Shown: positions 1-11,739, numbered from the stretch's first letter. The stretch is 64,000 nucleotides of DNA from Zingiber officinale (GCF_018446385.1 NC_055992.1:17516877-17580876), one strand, 5' to 3'. Notes: generated by a model not told the origin, from the sequence alone. Program-made: numbers and translations.

Positions 1-290
1 GATCAACCGATTGATTCAGAACGCCTCTGTGCTATCAGGAATTGCTTGGATCGATCGGCTGATCGATCCAAGGCTTATCGTGCGAAGATCGCACTTCCCA
101 ATCGATCCACTGATCGATTGGGGACTCTGGATCGATCGTCTGATCGATCCAGCGCTGTTCTGTACGATCGCGCACTCGTCCCAATCGATCCACCTGATCG
201 ATTGGAAAGAGGCTTATCGCGAAGACTCGCCCAATCGATCGACCGATCGATTGGGCATGAGCCAATCGATCGACTGATCGATCCAGCTCA
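1..290. repeat. Palindromic GATCGATC-type minisatellite inside LTR A
   Basis: Irregularly spaced copies of ATCGATC-spacer-GATCGAT recur about every 20-40 bases, giving many self-complementary 8- to 12-mers. The equivalent array in the second LTR copy lies at about 10630-10875, where the core is GGATCGATCC. Short open frames over this stretch are repeat artefacts rich in RSIDR and DRSTDRS, not proteins. Confidence 0.85.
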
Positions 291-534
291 TGATTTTCTC
301 CCAAAATCAAGTCTAAAGCCTACTAAACCAACATTTGGTCAACTATGACATGTTGGTTCATCGTGCCTAGCATCCGATCTCCCTTGACCTGCTAGGACTC
401 CCTCACCAAGTGTCCGGTCAATCCCTTTGACCCACTTGGATTTTGTCCTTGTGTCGAGTATCCAGTCAATCCCTTTGACCTACTTGGACTTTCACCAGAT
501 GTCTGGTCAACCTTGACCCATCTGGATTTTCTTG

Positions 535-955
535 TGTCTGGCTTCACTCACCAGGACTTCCCTTCTGCCTAGCTTCACTCATTAGGACTTCTCATCTGCC
601 TGACTTCACTCACCAGGACTTCCCTTCTGCCTAGCTTCACTCACTAGGACTTCTCATCTGCCTGACTTCACTCACCAGGACTTTCCTTCTGCCTAGCTTC
701 ACTCACCAGGACTTTCCTCTGCCTAACTTCCCAGTTAGGACTTTCCATTTGCCTGGCTTCACTCACCAGGACTTTCCTTCTACCTGGCTTCACTCACCAG
801 GACTTCCCTTCTGCCTAGCTTCACTCACTAGGACTTCTCTCTGTCTGGCTTCACTCACCAGGACTTTCCTCTGTCTAACTTCCCAGTTAGGACTTTCCAT
901 TTGCCTGGCTTCACTCACCAGGACTTTCACCTAGCTTCACTCACTAGGATTTCCA
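535..955. repeat. Array of 14 mini-hairpin units in LTR A
   Basis: Fourteen units of about 31 bp occur, each with a short stem around a CTTCACTCA or TTCCCA loop. Three stem types are visible: CCTAG/CTAGG, CCTGG/CCAGG and CCTAAC/GTTAGG. Ten units pair perfectly and four carry one mismatch. Upstream (360-535) longer stems of the same design appear, for example CAAGTG/CACTTG and CAGATG/CATCTG around a GGTCAA...TTGACC core. Confidence 0.85.
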
Positions 956-1151
956 GTCAAGTATCCAGTCAACCTTGACCTACTTGACTCTCCTTCACAA
1001 TCTCCCCACATGAACAATTGCACCTGCAATCTTCATGTGTTGTCTACATGTATTGTCAAACATTGAAACCCAAATATCAAGACTCGAGCTTGACTCAATT
1101 TAAGCTCAGCTAATCCGGTCAACCTTGACCTAAGGAATATTGCACCAATAA

Positions 1152-1530
1152 TTTTATGACCCTTATAAAGTGATAGAGCGTATTGGACCTGTTGTTTATC
1201 ACTTAGAGCTTTCATAAGATTCTAAAATACACCATGTATTTCATGTGTCTTGTTTAAAGAAGAAATTAGGCGACAAATTTACTCCTCAACAACACCTTCT
1301 TGAAGTGAATTCAGATGGTGAAGTTAAATTTCAACCTTATGCTATTTTAGAAAGGAGACTTGTGAAGAAAAACAATCAAGCGACGATTGAGCTATTAATT
1401 TAGTGTGATAATTTATTTAGCGATGGTATAACATAGGAATTATATGATATCATTTAAGAAAAATTTTCATAGTTTATTGATAAATAACTTTGAGGATAAT
1501 ATTATTTTTGAATGACGGTGGAATGATATG
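1152..1530 (+). pseudogene. Ty3/gypsy integrase C-terminus and chromodomain remnant
   Basis: Translation across several frames gives a recognisable gypsy integrase tail: a PYKVIERIGPVVYHLEL-like GPF/Y segment, then HHVFHVSCLKKKLG, then QPYAILERRLVKKNNQA and a degraded chromodomain end. In-frame stops and short indels disrupt it, so it is dead. LTR A is inserted at its left side. The rest of the parent element is not visible; sequence to the right is AT-rich and then host promoter. Confidence 0.75.
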
Positions 1531-2166
1531 ATCCTTTATTGAATTTATTCAAATAAGTCCTTTAACTTTATTTCCTTTTCTAAAATAAGTTTTGGACCTT
1601 TTATTTTTCTAAGATAAATTTTAATAAGACTTTTTCTCTTGAAAATATATTTTTATTCTATACCTTTTGCAAAATGAAAAGGTAATTTAGATCTCTCTAT
1701 TTAAAGAAATGTTATATAATTTTGGAAGATAATAATTTTTTTTTTAATTAATCAATTTCATTTGGTTATTGGAGATCGATTCCTTAAAAAAAATCATTCT
1801 ATCTTTTTTTTTTTCTTTTGATTTTTCTAGCATTAGGAGAAGGAAATTCAATCGAGAGAAGGGATTTTTATTTTTCTCTCTTAATTTTTATAGCATTAGG
1901 AGAAGGAAATTCCATCGCGAGAGAGAGATCGAGAGGAGAAAGCAAATGAAAGGAAAGGAAAGGAAAGAAGAATAGAAGACCGCTTTCTTCGCCCAGAACG
2001 CAGGGGCTCGCCTTTATTGTCTATTTACTAAACAGGCTCGTGTTTTGAGTGAGTATTTATGCTATAATTGATGTAGGACCGAAGACATTTATAAAAATTC
2101 TACCCACCTCTGCCCCCTTTTGAAGGCCAGAGAGCCGAAGCCCCCGAACCAGCCCAATCAGAAGAG
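1531..2166 (+). promoter_or_regulatory. Upstream region and probable 5' leader of the ALP1-like gene
   Basis: AT-rich sequence passes into a short GC-richer leader just before the start codon at 2167. It holds a 63-bp spaced direct repeat containing TAGCATTAGGAGAAGGAAATT-like sequence (near 1829 and 1892) and a GGAAA microsatellite at about 1945-1968. No certain TATA box can be chosen. Confidence 0.4.
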
Positions 2167-3378
2167 ATGGACCCAAAGGAGGTAGCTGCCCTAGTTTCCT
2201 TCCTCGTGTCCCAAATCCCTCTTCTGCTTCTCCCCCTCTTCCCCTTCGCCCACCCGCGACCTTCGTCTTCCACCCCCTTTTCTCCCTCCGCACCCCAATC
2301 GTCCCTCCTCTCCCTTTCCCTCCACCTCCTCTCCTCCGTCTCCCTCATCGCCGCCGCCTCCCCCTGCCGCCCCCGCAAGCGCAAGCGCTACCAGCAAGAC
2401 TCGGAGCCGCACGCCGCCATTGCCCTCCGCCGGCGAGACCCCGACCACTCCCTTCTTTGTTTCCGCATGAAATCCACCACCTTCGAGTGGCTCTGCGGCC
2501 TCCTCGACCCCCTGCTCGACTGCCGCGACCCCGCCGGGTCTTCCCTCCGCCTCTCCGGGCCCACCCGTCTCGCCATCGCTCTCTCTCGCCTTGCCTCGGG
2601 CGCTCCCTACCCTGAACTCGCCGCCCGCTTCGGGGTGCCCGCGTCCACCGCGCGCTTCTGTACCAAGCACCTCTGTCGCGTCCTCTGCACCAATTTCCGC
2701 TTCTGGATCACGTTTCCCTCAGCGTCCGAACTCGATTCCGTTTCTGCCGGTTTCCAGGCTACCGGTGGTGGCCTCCCCGACTGCTGTGGCGCCTTGGCCT
2801 GCGCCCGTTTCGAGGCATTTGGCGATTCCGCCATTGCAGCGCAGATTGTGGCCGATTCTTCTTTCAGGATCACACACTTCGCTGCTGGATTCCGCGGCGA
2901 CCAGACCAATTTCATGGTTCTCAAGTCCTCGTCGATTTACAAAGATGTGCAAGAGGGGAAGCTACTCAGAGCAACACAGTACTTGGTCGCCGATGGCTGC
3001 TACCCTCTGTTGCCTTGGTTGATGATTCCGTTCAGTGATCCGGCTCATGGTTCCTGTGACGAGAACTTCAACGCTAGGCACAAGTCGATGCTCCAACCTG
3101 CCATTCGGGTTGTCCAAAGCATGAAGAATTGGGGTGTGCTAAGTTCTTTATCAGAAGAGGAGAATGCTAAAATGGCTGTGGCATGCGTTGGCACCTGTGC
3201 GATCCTTCACAATGTGCTGCTGATGAGAGATGATTTCTCAACGCTCTCCGATATAGACAACAAATGCCATGCTGATTTAGAACACTCTGGTAAAGATTCT
3301 GGATTAGAGGATTTTGCCATTGAGAGCAGAGCTTCGACACTGCGGAGCACGTTGGCTCTTAGCGCAAGAGCAGCCTGA
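2167..3378 (+). CDS. Domesticated PIF/Harbinger transposase-derived protein (ALP1/HARBI1-like), nuclease-dead
   Basis: An intact 403-residue single-exon frame with strongly GC-rich codons against AT-rich flanks. Residues 1-65 are hydrophobic and Pro/Ser-rich, followed by a basic PRKRKR patch (69-74, possible nuclear signal). Residues 104-172 form the helical helix-turn-helix region usual in Harbinger proteins, and 180-350 the DDE_Tnp_4 nuclease fold. Family landmarks are visible but the triad is gone: GAID becomes GALA (A211), the HD motif has N248, and the VERAFG glutamate position is I313. D276 in VADGCYPL remains. ALP1-type proteins are known domesticated Harbinger transposases, some acting with Polycomb proteins; that role here is inference. 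It resembles Arabidopsis intronless PIF/Ping-Pong-type genes such as At3g19120 by my recollection. No terminal inverted repeats were seen around it. The start begins MDPKEVAALVSFL; no upstream in-frame ATG is needed. Confidence 0.9.
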   Translation: MDPKEVAALVSFLVSQIPLLLLPLFPFAHPRPSSSTPFSPSAPQSSLLSLSLHLLSSVSLIAAASPCRPRKRKRYQQDSEPHAAIALRRRDPDHSLLCFRMKSTTFEWLCGLLDPLLDCRDPAGSSLRLSGPTRLAIALSRLASGAPYPELAARFGVPASTARFCTKHLCRVLCTNFRFWITFPSASELDSVSAGFQATGGGLPDCCGALACARFEAFGDSAIAAQIVADSSFRITHFAAGFRGDQTNFMVLKSSSIYKDVQEGKLLRATQYLVADGCYPLLPWLMIPFSDPAHGSCDENFNARHKSMLQPAIRVVQSMKNWGVLSSLSEEENAKMAVACVGTCAILHNVLLMRDDFSTLSDIDNKCHADLEHSGKDSGLEDFAIESRASTLRSTLALSARAA

Positions 3379-5919
3379 GGCTCTGATCAAATCAGTGCCA
3401 CATGATTCTTGCTGCTCGAGGAGGAAAGGAGTGTGCTATGGAAATTGGTATTCAGTTCTCGTCTCCATTCTTTTCAATGGTATTTATCTGATTTCACTGC
3501 TTCTTGATTTCTTCTTCTTCTTCTTCTTCTTCTTCTTCTTTCCCCTAATTGTGAAGATCATTCTTAATGTAGCCAGCAGGGAAAAATTGTGAATGTTTTC
3601 TGATAAAGAATTTTTGTGCTGACATTTTCCTATCGAAAATTTGTACTGAAGTCTGTAATTAATTACAGACTTAATTCAAAAAGGATAAATTGATTTATTA
3701 TTTTTCCATTAAATTAATTTATAATTAAAATTTTAGTCTCTTGAATTTTATTCACTGCCTATAAATTTTTTTTCTTCAATTTATTTTATTATTAAAGTTA
3801 ATAAAAAAGAATCATCTACAAACTACTTTTAATTTTATGAGTTATTAATTATCAATTATAAATTATTATATAAAAGACAAGTTGAGGGGATATGAATGAA
3901 GAGAGGATATGAGTTACTAAATAATGTTAATGAATTTTAATCAAATTTAATTATCTGACTTATCTTTTCAGATGAATAAGTATGAAAGAATAAATAAATA
4001 AAAAGATGAATCATTTTACCCATTAATTCAAATGGTAGATTTTTTTTATCTATTCATTACTTAGCTATCTATTTATCTTTTAAATGATAGATCTGTTCAA
4101 TTGAACAAGGTCCATTTCAAGCTTATCAATTGTCAATTGGTTGGATGTCTTATTTTTCCTCTTGCATTGTAATTTAATCATTCAATGATTTTATTTGGTC
4201 ACAATTCTCTTCTTTTTATTTTATTTTATTTTTATATTATTGATAGAAGGGGAGATTTGATGGATAAAATTATTATTTTATGACTACAAATTTGAATTCT
4301 GAAAAATCAATCATCTTCTATGTCACAATAGATATTATTCTTTAGAATATAAGATTGAATGGTAGATTTGATTATTGGAGTAATGAAATATATGTGGCAA
4401 TAGTCTCATATTCAAGTAAGATCATTAGATCAGCTAAAGGTTTTATAGTTATATCTAAAGCTAGAGAGGTCTAAAACATAGTGACCCTGACTACTCTATA
4501 TTGATAAGGGTGTCAAATGAATAGAGGATTTAGAGTTTAATTATCATCCAAAATGTAAAAAGTCTAAGGATTACATGCCTAGCTTTTGCAAATTGCATGC
4601 TAATCATGCCTAGAAAGAACATTACATCAGAAATGTCTTGATTCAAAGTTCGAGGAGATATACAAATATTGATAAGGATCTCGAGGGATATAAATACCTT
4701 TTAGATATCTAGGTATTTATCTAGCTATATAACTCAGTTTAAGGTAATATGTCATGCACCTTTAATAAATAAGATTATAAACTATTTTAATGTTTGAGCC
4801 AACAAGTCTTTAATTTATTGTATGGGACACGGTATCAAAGTTGATTTGAGTTATTTTGCAAGGTATGGACTGATTTACTATATTTTCAATTTCAGGGATA
4901 CCCAAAGTTGGAATTAAACCCTTCTGAAACTTTCATGGAATATACATCTTAGGATGGATACACAATATTTACCTAGGGAATTGACGATGAATCTTAAATT
5001 TAAAAAATATCATTAAAAATTTTTCAAAACTTTGAAAAATTATAATCCTCTTTATTAAAATTATTTTCTATATATAACAGTTATTATAACATAATTGTTA
5101 CAACTACGAAATTGTAATTGTTATAATTATAAATTCTAATTATTATAGTTGTAATTATTATAAAATTATAATTGTTATAATGTGTTTAACTGATTTATGA
5201 TTTAGATGAAAAATATAGACGAAATAACAATAGAAATAATACTGAAAAATAATTATATCATTTTAGATAGGATAAGATGCTCTTTTGATTAAAAAAACAT
5301 CAAAAGAATCCTCCTTTGACTATTAGGCAAAAAGATGTCATTTTTTTTTTTTTTCTGTTTACTCATTGTAAAAATCCTTCTGTTTACTCATTGTAAAAAT
5401 CCTTTAATAAATAGTTTTGGTGTGTCCGAAATTAAGCGGAATGAATTTTTTTCTCTTCATCGGGCCTTGCTAAATCTCATGCAAGGTGCCATGAGGCTGC
5501 TCACGATCACGAGAGAGGCAACTCGTGGTCATGGACGACCTCGCTTTTGCATCCGCTGGCACTCATGAACTCACTATCATCTCTCTTTTCTTTTTTCTTT
5601 TCCCTGAATATCAATTTTATCAACTTAATTGATTCTTAAAGCATTCTCATGTTAGAGTTTTTCTATGGTCCTAATATATCATATCAATACCCTATTAAAA
5701 ATATAAAAACTTATTATTATCTTTACTGTTAAAATTTTTTCTTATAACTGTAAGTCTTACATTGTCAAATCATATATTTTTATTTATTATTAGTCATCTT
5801 GTACCCACATTACATGTATAATCTTGTACACACATTATAATATAATACATGAATACATATAAATTAATATTCTAAACTCATAAATTAGATTTGGTAAGGA
5901 TAAGTTAAGCCCATGCAGA
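3379..5919. other. 3' flank and AT-rich intergenic DNA, no gene seen
   Basis: The first 200-250 bases are probably 3' UTR of the ALP1-like gene and include a (TTC)n run at about 3510-3541. The rest is AT-rich with scattered inverted AT repeats (for example TTATAATTGTTATAATT around 5080-5180). I recognise no coding sequence or element. Confidence 0.6.
3510..3541. repeat. (TTC)n microsatellite
   Basis: About ten uninterrupted CTT/TTC triplets in the presumed 3' UTR of the ALP1-like gene. Confidence 0.95.
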
Positions 5920-6070
5920 CAGGAATGGAGCCAGGAATTTTATATCGAGGAGACAAAATGCTCCTATTCACCTCTCTTTCACCCCTTATTTATATACTTC
6001 ATACATTTCTTATTCTTAAAAATTGAGGGGGGACGACAACTGCCATCGCCCCCCTTTGGCTCTGTCCCTG
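5920..6070. mobile_element. 151-bp hAT MITE, Tip100-like termini
   Basis: The left terminus CAGGAATGGAGCCAG and the reverse complement of the right terminus, CAGGGACAGAGCCA, match the CAGGGGCGGAGCCAG type known from Tip100-like hAT elements. The flanks are CATGCAGA (5912-5919) and CATGCAGT (6071-6078), an 8-bp target duplication with one mismatch, as expected for hAT. There is no coding capacity. Confidence 0.8.
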
Positions 6071-6490
6071 CATGCAGTAATATAATTCAAGGGTGACGTT
6101 CGAAAAGCTAACAGTAAACTACTATAACAGACTTTTCTTTATAAAAAAATAATTTTTTTTTTATATCAAATATTAAATTGATAAAAACAGTATTATATTT
6201 GATCTTAACCAAAATGTCTATAAAAGTATATTTTCTAACGTCGTCATAGAATTTTTTTTACTCGCCATGTTATCAATCCTAAAATGTAAGACTAAAGAGG
6301 GCTATGTACATATTGTATATATAAAAAATAAAATAGAGAAAATTAATAATAAGTTTTAAAATTATTTTCAATGTGAAAAAAAGTTATTAATCTAATTTAA
6401 TTTTATACTTCATCAAAATTAATTATTAAAGGGTCAAATTTTTAATTAAATAGTATAATTTTTATTTAATAGTATTATATATAATTTTCA

Positions 6491-6493
<3 letters not shown>

Positions 6494-6573
<80 letters not shown>
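6494..6573. repeat. (AT)n microsatellite, about 80 bp
   Basis: Uninterrupted AT dinucleotides, about 40 repeats. Confidence 0.95.
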
Positions 6574-6574
<1 letters not shown>

Positions 6575-8204
6575 CTCCACTCGTATTATCCATTTCAGAA
6601 AAAAATAGTTTTAAAATTTTATTACTCTTCTTCAAATAAAAACTTCAAATCTAATATTATTTGTTTTCAATTTTTTAATTTCATAAATTTCTTTAAATGT
6701 CTTAAAGATTATCTCAAGGTTACTCCATAGAATTATGAAATCAATCGAGAGAGGATCTATAAATTTTATCAAAGATATAAAAGTTAGATATTATTAATAT
6801 ATTTAACTATTTTATTAAAAATTTCCCCTCTTTATTAACTAATTTTGGTGAAGCATAAAATGAATTTACGTTAATATCCTTTTTTCTATTCACACTAAAA
6901 ATAATTCCAAGGTTTATTAGTAATTCCACAAGCGAAACAATCAATGATCTAGAGTTCGCCTCAGCTGCGGCATATTATTATGAATTTTTTTTATCATTAA
7001 TTTTTTCTGGTTGTTTTATATAAAACAATATTTTAGAATTGACAACACTATGATTAAAGAAGTTTTTATAAATATTTTAGGCTGATAATGTTAAAAAATA
7101 TATTTTTCTTAATTTTTTTACTAAGATAAATATAATATTAAATTAAATTAATTTTTTTCATAGAGAAGCCGTAAGGGTGACACTCGAAAATCCAAATAAT
7201 TCGAATTTTCAAAGACCCAAATAATACAGTCATTATAAAGGGTCAATGTGATTTCAATATAAAAAAAAATCATCCCATAACAAAAATTAAAATATAATAA
7301 TAAAATTTTAAAATTAAAATATAATAATAAAAATTAAATAATATGTATTTAATTGATGAAAACTACGATAAGCATCATTTTTGAAGAAAAATAATTTTTA
7401 TTCGAACATTCGATTATATATTAATAGAGGAGCTTTGAAAGATATTTTATTAATTATAATATATAAATATTATTTTTAAAATATAAAAATACTTTAGTAA
7501 TTTTATATTAAAATATTTAGGGCAGCTGCAAACATCCCCTGCGTCAAACCTCAAGGGAAACATATCATTAGATTGTTTATGATCTATCATTTTGACCCGA
7601 CAGCAATTTCATTTTAAAATAATATTAAAATAAAAATTATATTATAGGAAGGAGGACTTTCTCAAAAAGAAAGATATGCTAAAATCTAATTTATGTTTAT
7701 ATACTGTTATATCAAATAAACAACAATAAATACTTATCGAATTTGACATTCTAGAAAACATAAACAAAGAGTTCTTCAGGATTAAATTCTTCAAAACTAA
7801 ATGGAAAAGAAACTATTTTTTTTTTTATTTATCAACAGAAAAGAATCAAACTGCACGAATCAAATCGCTGAAATCCTAAATGAAATATTTAAATCTATAT
7901 AAAATAAGTATTAAGCTAACTAAAAGAACATGTAAAATCAGTTTTTAATTCTGCCCATTGCCCATCCGCCGTCGGCTCCATGTACATGATTCCTGGTCTA
8001 AAATTAGATTTTATGGTTCTCCTGGTCGCGACACCCAGATTCTGTGGGTCATCTTTTGGGTCTGACCTGACCGGATTTGTCAAGTAATTAACGAACTCAG
8101 ATGCAAATATGTATAGACTTAATTTGTAAATGTATACGATCTCTATGGGTGTAATTCGTATAGTTACAATGAGGCTGATGATGCTTATGCGGGGAGATAT
8201 ACCT
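6574..8204. other. AT-rich intergenic DNA, no gene seen
   Basis: Low-complexity AT-rich sequence. From about 7960 base composition rises towards the possible NFRKB leader. No protein similarity recognised. Confidence 0.5.
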
Positions 8205-8620
8205 AGAGGCTAATGCATCCTCCCGTGAGCGTTTCCGAACACGCGTCGATTTGCTCTTCGTCTTCGGCTTCCTGCGATTGCTTGCCGCCGAGTCTTCCAC
8301 CCAGTCCGTGCAACTTCACCGACCGTGCGACTTCGGATCGAAGTTGATTCCGCAGGATTCTGCTTCGTTGCATCATCCGAGTAACTGCCTATCCGTCGTA
8401 GCAAGATCGGATTAGGGATTTTGCAGGTTGGAATTCTTCCTTGCGATTTCTTGTCGCTGCCAGATTTCTTAGTGCTGCCCATTGCTTTTTTTTTTCCTTG
8501 CCGCTATTCTCGATAACCCTGGGTTCGATTTCTTTGTTTCTTCGTTTCAAGCTGCTGCATCTTGGTTTCGGTTTCTTTTGGCCGTTGGTTTCTTGCGCGA
8601 TTCTTAAGTTTCTTGTGATT
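8205..8620 (+). other. Possible untranslated first exon of the NFRKB-like gene
   Basis: A CpG- and pyrimidine-rich block stands out from AT-rich flanks, looks like a plant 5' leader, and holds no long frame. A plausible donor is CAG|GTTGG at about 8426. The acceptor would be TGCAG|GATGGC just before the coding start at 22433, giving a leader intron of about 14 kb. The assignment rests on composition and position only; it could belong to an unrelated non-coding transcript. The stretch to 8830 has short frames of no recognisable family. Confidence 0.35.
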
Positions 8621-8829
8621 GCATAGTGTTTGTTAGGGTTACCTTTCAATCATGAGATGTTCTCGCCATATGAGGATGGGAATCTTTCAATGAAGTCCGT
8701 TGTGCCATCAATTCATGGCTTGATTGGGATGGGACTATATTTTTTGGCAAGCAAGAATGCTCAACCACTATGTACGCTTTATTGTTTTTCATATGAGCAG
8801 GTGCTCCTTCAGGACCTTAATTTCTAGCA

Positions 8830-10109
8830 TGGGGAAATTATAATGATGGAAAGGAAAATAGTCAAGGAAAGAAGCTATCACGTAACTACGAAAATAACCT
8901 CCTTGAAAAATTTACATTTTATTGGGTTTTACTATACACTAGTAATGACTATAGGCTAAAGCGAGAGGTGATTCTTTAAGCATAGTTTTCAAATTCAGTG
9001 CAGTTAATTATGTCTCTTTCAGAAGTTGGTTGGTGAGTTTCCATTTTTCTCTAGGATTCTCATCCTCCTTTCTTGTGTGACATTTGTGGTACGCAATACA
9101 GTTTTTTCAAGCAAACATTTAAAACCAGAAAGAAATCACTGAAATAACTATTTGATCCATACAAAAGGATAGCTTCCACAAATGTTCTTTTGCATCCTTT
9201 TGGGTCTAAGGTACATTCAAAACTTGATTTTATTTACTTTGTTATCTTCTCTGATGACCATTCTAAGATAACATGCTTTTATCTATTGGAAGGACGTACT
9301 TTTTTCTTCTTTCATTTTTTGTTATTTTTATGCCAAGATAAAAGCACAATTTGGTGCATTCATTAAATCTTTGAAAAGTGACAATGCCAAAGAGTGTTTT
9401 CCTTATAACTTCCAATCTTCTCTTTCTCAAGTTTTGGGATGATGCCATTTCTACTTTATAAATCACATGCCATCAGTCCTTCATGTTTAAATTCTCTTCA
9501 CCAATTTTTCCCTTTGTGATGGCGTTTTGCCTCCACCTTGTGTGCATGGTCATACCAATTTTGTTAATCTCCTGTTGTTTGATAGAGATAAATTGTCTCC
9601 TGATCTATGAAATGCATTTTTCTTGGTTATTTTTGCCTGAAGAAGGGGTATGAATGCTATTATCTTGAGCTACAATGTTTTTTTATGTCTACATGTGTGA
9701 TCTCCTTTGACTTTGCTCCTTTTCCCCCACTGTGTCATCTGTTTCAGATTTTGTAGTAGAGGTATTTCTTGTGCCTACACTGTCCATTCTTATTAAGTTT
9801 GTTGCACCACCCTTGAGAACCTACCAAAGGTCAAGAATTGCGCATGTTACAAGTGCACTTTGAGATTCTATTGTTGTCCAATCACCATCACCTTTGTAAA
9901 CCTTGATCTTCCTGTTGCTTCAAGGAAGGGTACTCATAAGTATAGAACCTTGGATCCTTTGTCTCATTACATTTCTTATGTTTTTATTTTTTATTTTTTT
10001 TCTGCAGTATTCTACCTTTATCTCTACTTTGGATTATTTTAATGTTTTTTGACTATTCAAAAGCCTTATATGATCCAAGATGGAGACAAGTTAAGATTGA
10101 GTAAGTCAT
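8830..10109. other. Probable intron sequence, nothing recognised
   Basis: T-rich intron-like DNA on the + strand with no recognisable coding or repeat family. The solo LTR starts at 10115. Confidence 0.5.
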
Positions 10110-10114
10110 CATAT

Positions 10115-11511
10115 TGTTAGGACCGAAAATTAGCTAGAGGGGGGGGGGGGGGGGGGGAATAGCTCTTCGCGTGCTCGTTGCTTGGCGTTGCTTGTTTCTT
10201 CAAGGATGCGCAGCGGAAATACAAAGAAACAAATACAAACACGTTAATACTTGGATTTTACTTGGTATCCACCTCCAAGGGAGGTGACTAATCCAAGGAT
10301 CCACACAACGCACGCACCCTCCACTAATGAAACTCTCCTTTATGGTAACTACCAAGGGCGGAGAAGCCCTACAAGACTCAATACAAGAAGAAGAAAGGGT
10401 AGTAAAGAAATACAAGCTTACAATGAGTGCACAAACCCTAACCCTAGTTTCTTCTTCTTGCTTTGATCCGCCTCTTGACTTGGAAGAGCCTCCAAGAACC
10501 TTCAAGAACTGGCGATCTCGAGCTTGAGAAGAGTTGTGGAGGAGCTGGTGAAGATCTGAAATGAATCTGTGAAGTGATGCCGAAGACAACGCTCGCCTGC
10601 GGCTCAAATACGACGCAACGGTCGGATCCCAATCGATTCGATTATTCCCAATCGATCGGGGAGGCTTTGGATCGATCCACGGATCGATCCAGAGCGCCTC
10701 TGCTCGATGCGGATCGATCCACGGATCGATCCGGCGCTTATCGCGCGCGGCGTCCCAATCGATCCAGCGATCGATTGGGACCTCGATCGATCCACCGATC
10801 GATCCGCTTGGTCTGGGAAAGGTGCGGATCGATCCACCGATCGATCAGAATGAATCGATCCACCGATCGATCCGAGCTTGGTTTTGCCCAAACCAAGTCC
10901 CAAACCTCCCAAACCAACATCCGGTCAAACTTAACTTGTTACGCCATGCCTAGCATCTAGTCACCCTCGACCGCTAGGACTCCCTCACCAAGTGTCAATC
11001 CCTTTGACCCACTTGGACTTTTCTTTCATGCCAAGTATCCGGTCACTCTCTTGACCTACTTGGACTTTCACCTAGCTTCACTCACTAGGGTTTTCAATCT
11101 GCCTAGCTTCACTCACTAGGTCTTTCACCTGGCTTCACTCACCAGGATTTTCAGACTGCCTAGCTTCAATCACTAGGACTTTCACCTGGCTTCACTCACC
11201 AGGATTTCCATCTGCCTAGCTTCACTCACTAGGACTTTCACCTGGCTTCACTCACCAGGATTTTCATCTGCCTAGCTTCATTCATTAGGACTTTCACCTG
11301 ACTTCACTCACCAGGATTTCCATCCAGTCAGGTATACCTACTTGACTCTTCTTCATTCACACTGATCAGTCCCTGATCGGAATCTCCCCATATGAACAAC
11401 TGCACCTGCATTGTCCATGTGTCTACATGTATTGTTAAACATCGAAACTATGACCAAGACTCAAGCTTGGTCAAACCAGTCAACCTTGACCTAAGGGATA
11501 TTGCACCAACA
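10115..11511 (-). mobile_element. Solo LTR (family A), 1397 bp, with 5-bp target duplication
   Basis: Read on the minus strand the unit starts TGTTGGTGCAATATCC and ends TTTCGGTCCTAACA, proper TG...CA LTR ends. It is flanked by a perfect CATAT duplication (10110-10114 and 11512-11516), so it is a complete LTR without internal region, the usual product of LTR-LTR recombination. It carries a G19 run (10139-10157) close to its 3' end, GGATCGATCC palindromes (about 10660-10875) and CTTCACTCA hairpin units (about 11060-11330). The left window edge holds a second copy of the family. Confidence 0.92.
11060..11330. repeat. Mini-hairpin array in solo LTR A
   Basis: Alternating CCTAG-CTTCACTCA-CTAGG and CCTGG-CTTCACTCA-CCAGG units, the same design as 535-955. 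The two-arm variants are kept paired in most units. Confidence 0.85.
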
Positions 11512-11739
11512 CATATTACATTCTAGTGCTACATGTGAACTGATCACCCCTTCTCTCTAGCAAGTTCGTGGTTGGTTGCAAATTGATATATACTATGAAG
11601 ACATTTCTTGATGGCTTCATTGACAAATTTAAAGTTAAATTTATGACGTAAGGATACACATATATATGTATTAGACTATATGGGTATTATTTCACTAGTG
11701 GCTGAGGATATTTCAATTCACACGTTGCTTACTTTCTTT

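Larger units (their letters stand above)
1..1150 (-). mobile_element. Right part of an LTR (family A), cut by the window edge
   Basis: This matches the complete solo LTR at 10115-11511 in order and content: GATC-palindrome arrays, then hairpin minisatellites built on CTTCACTCA, then a conserved stretch that ends ATATTGCACCAA. The terminal CA/TG base is mutated (ATTGCACCAATA against ATTGCACCAACA). The LTR is read on the minus strand, starting at 1150. It is inserted in a Ty3/gypsy integrase remnant that resumes at about 1152. The other LTR end and the target duplication are outside the window, so solo LTR versus full element cannot be decided. Confidence 0.8.

Noticed and set aside
11-348. Overlapping open frames on both strands with DRSTDRS-like peptides
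   Set aside because: They are the translation of GATCGATC palindrome repeats inside an LTR, equally open on both strands.
540-955. CRISPR-like array of regularly spaced repeats
   Set aside because: Units are contiguous minisatellite hairpins without unique spacers, in an LTR of a plant genome.
2191-2670. 159-residue frame on the minus strand opposite the ALP1-like gene
   Set aside because: Glycine/arginine-rich shadow of a GC-rich coding sequence; the plus frame has clear family motifs.
8441-8827. Short frames in the possible leader region
   Set aside because: No family similarity, and no fit with the NFRKB frame, whose family-conserved start is at 22433.
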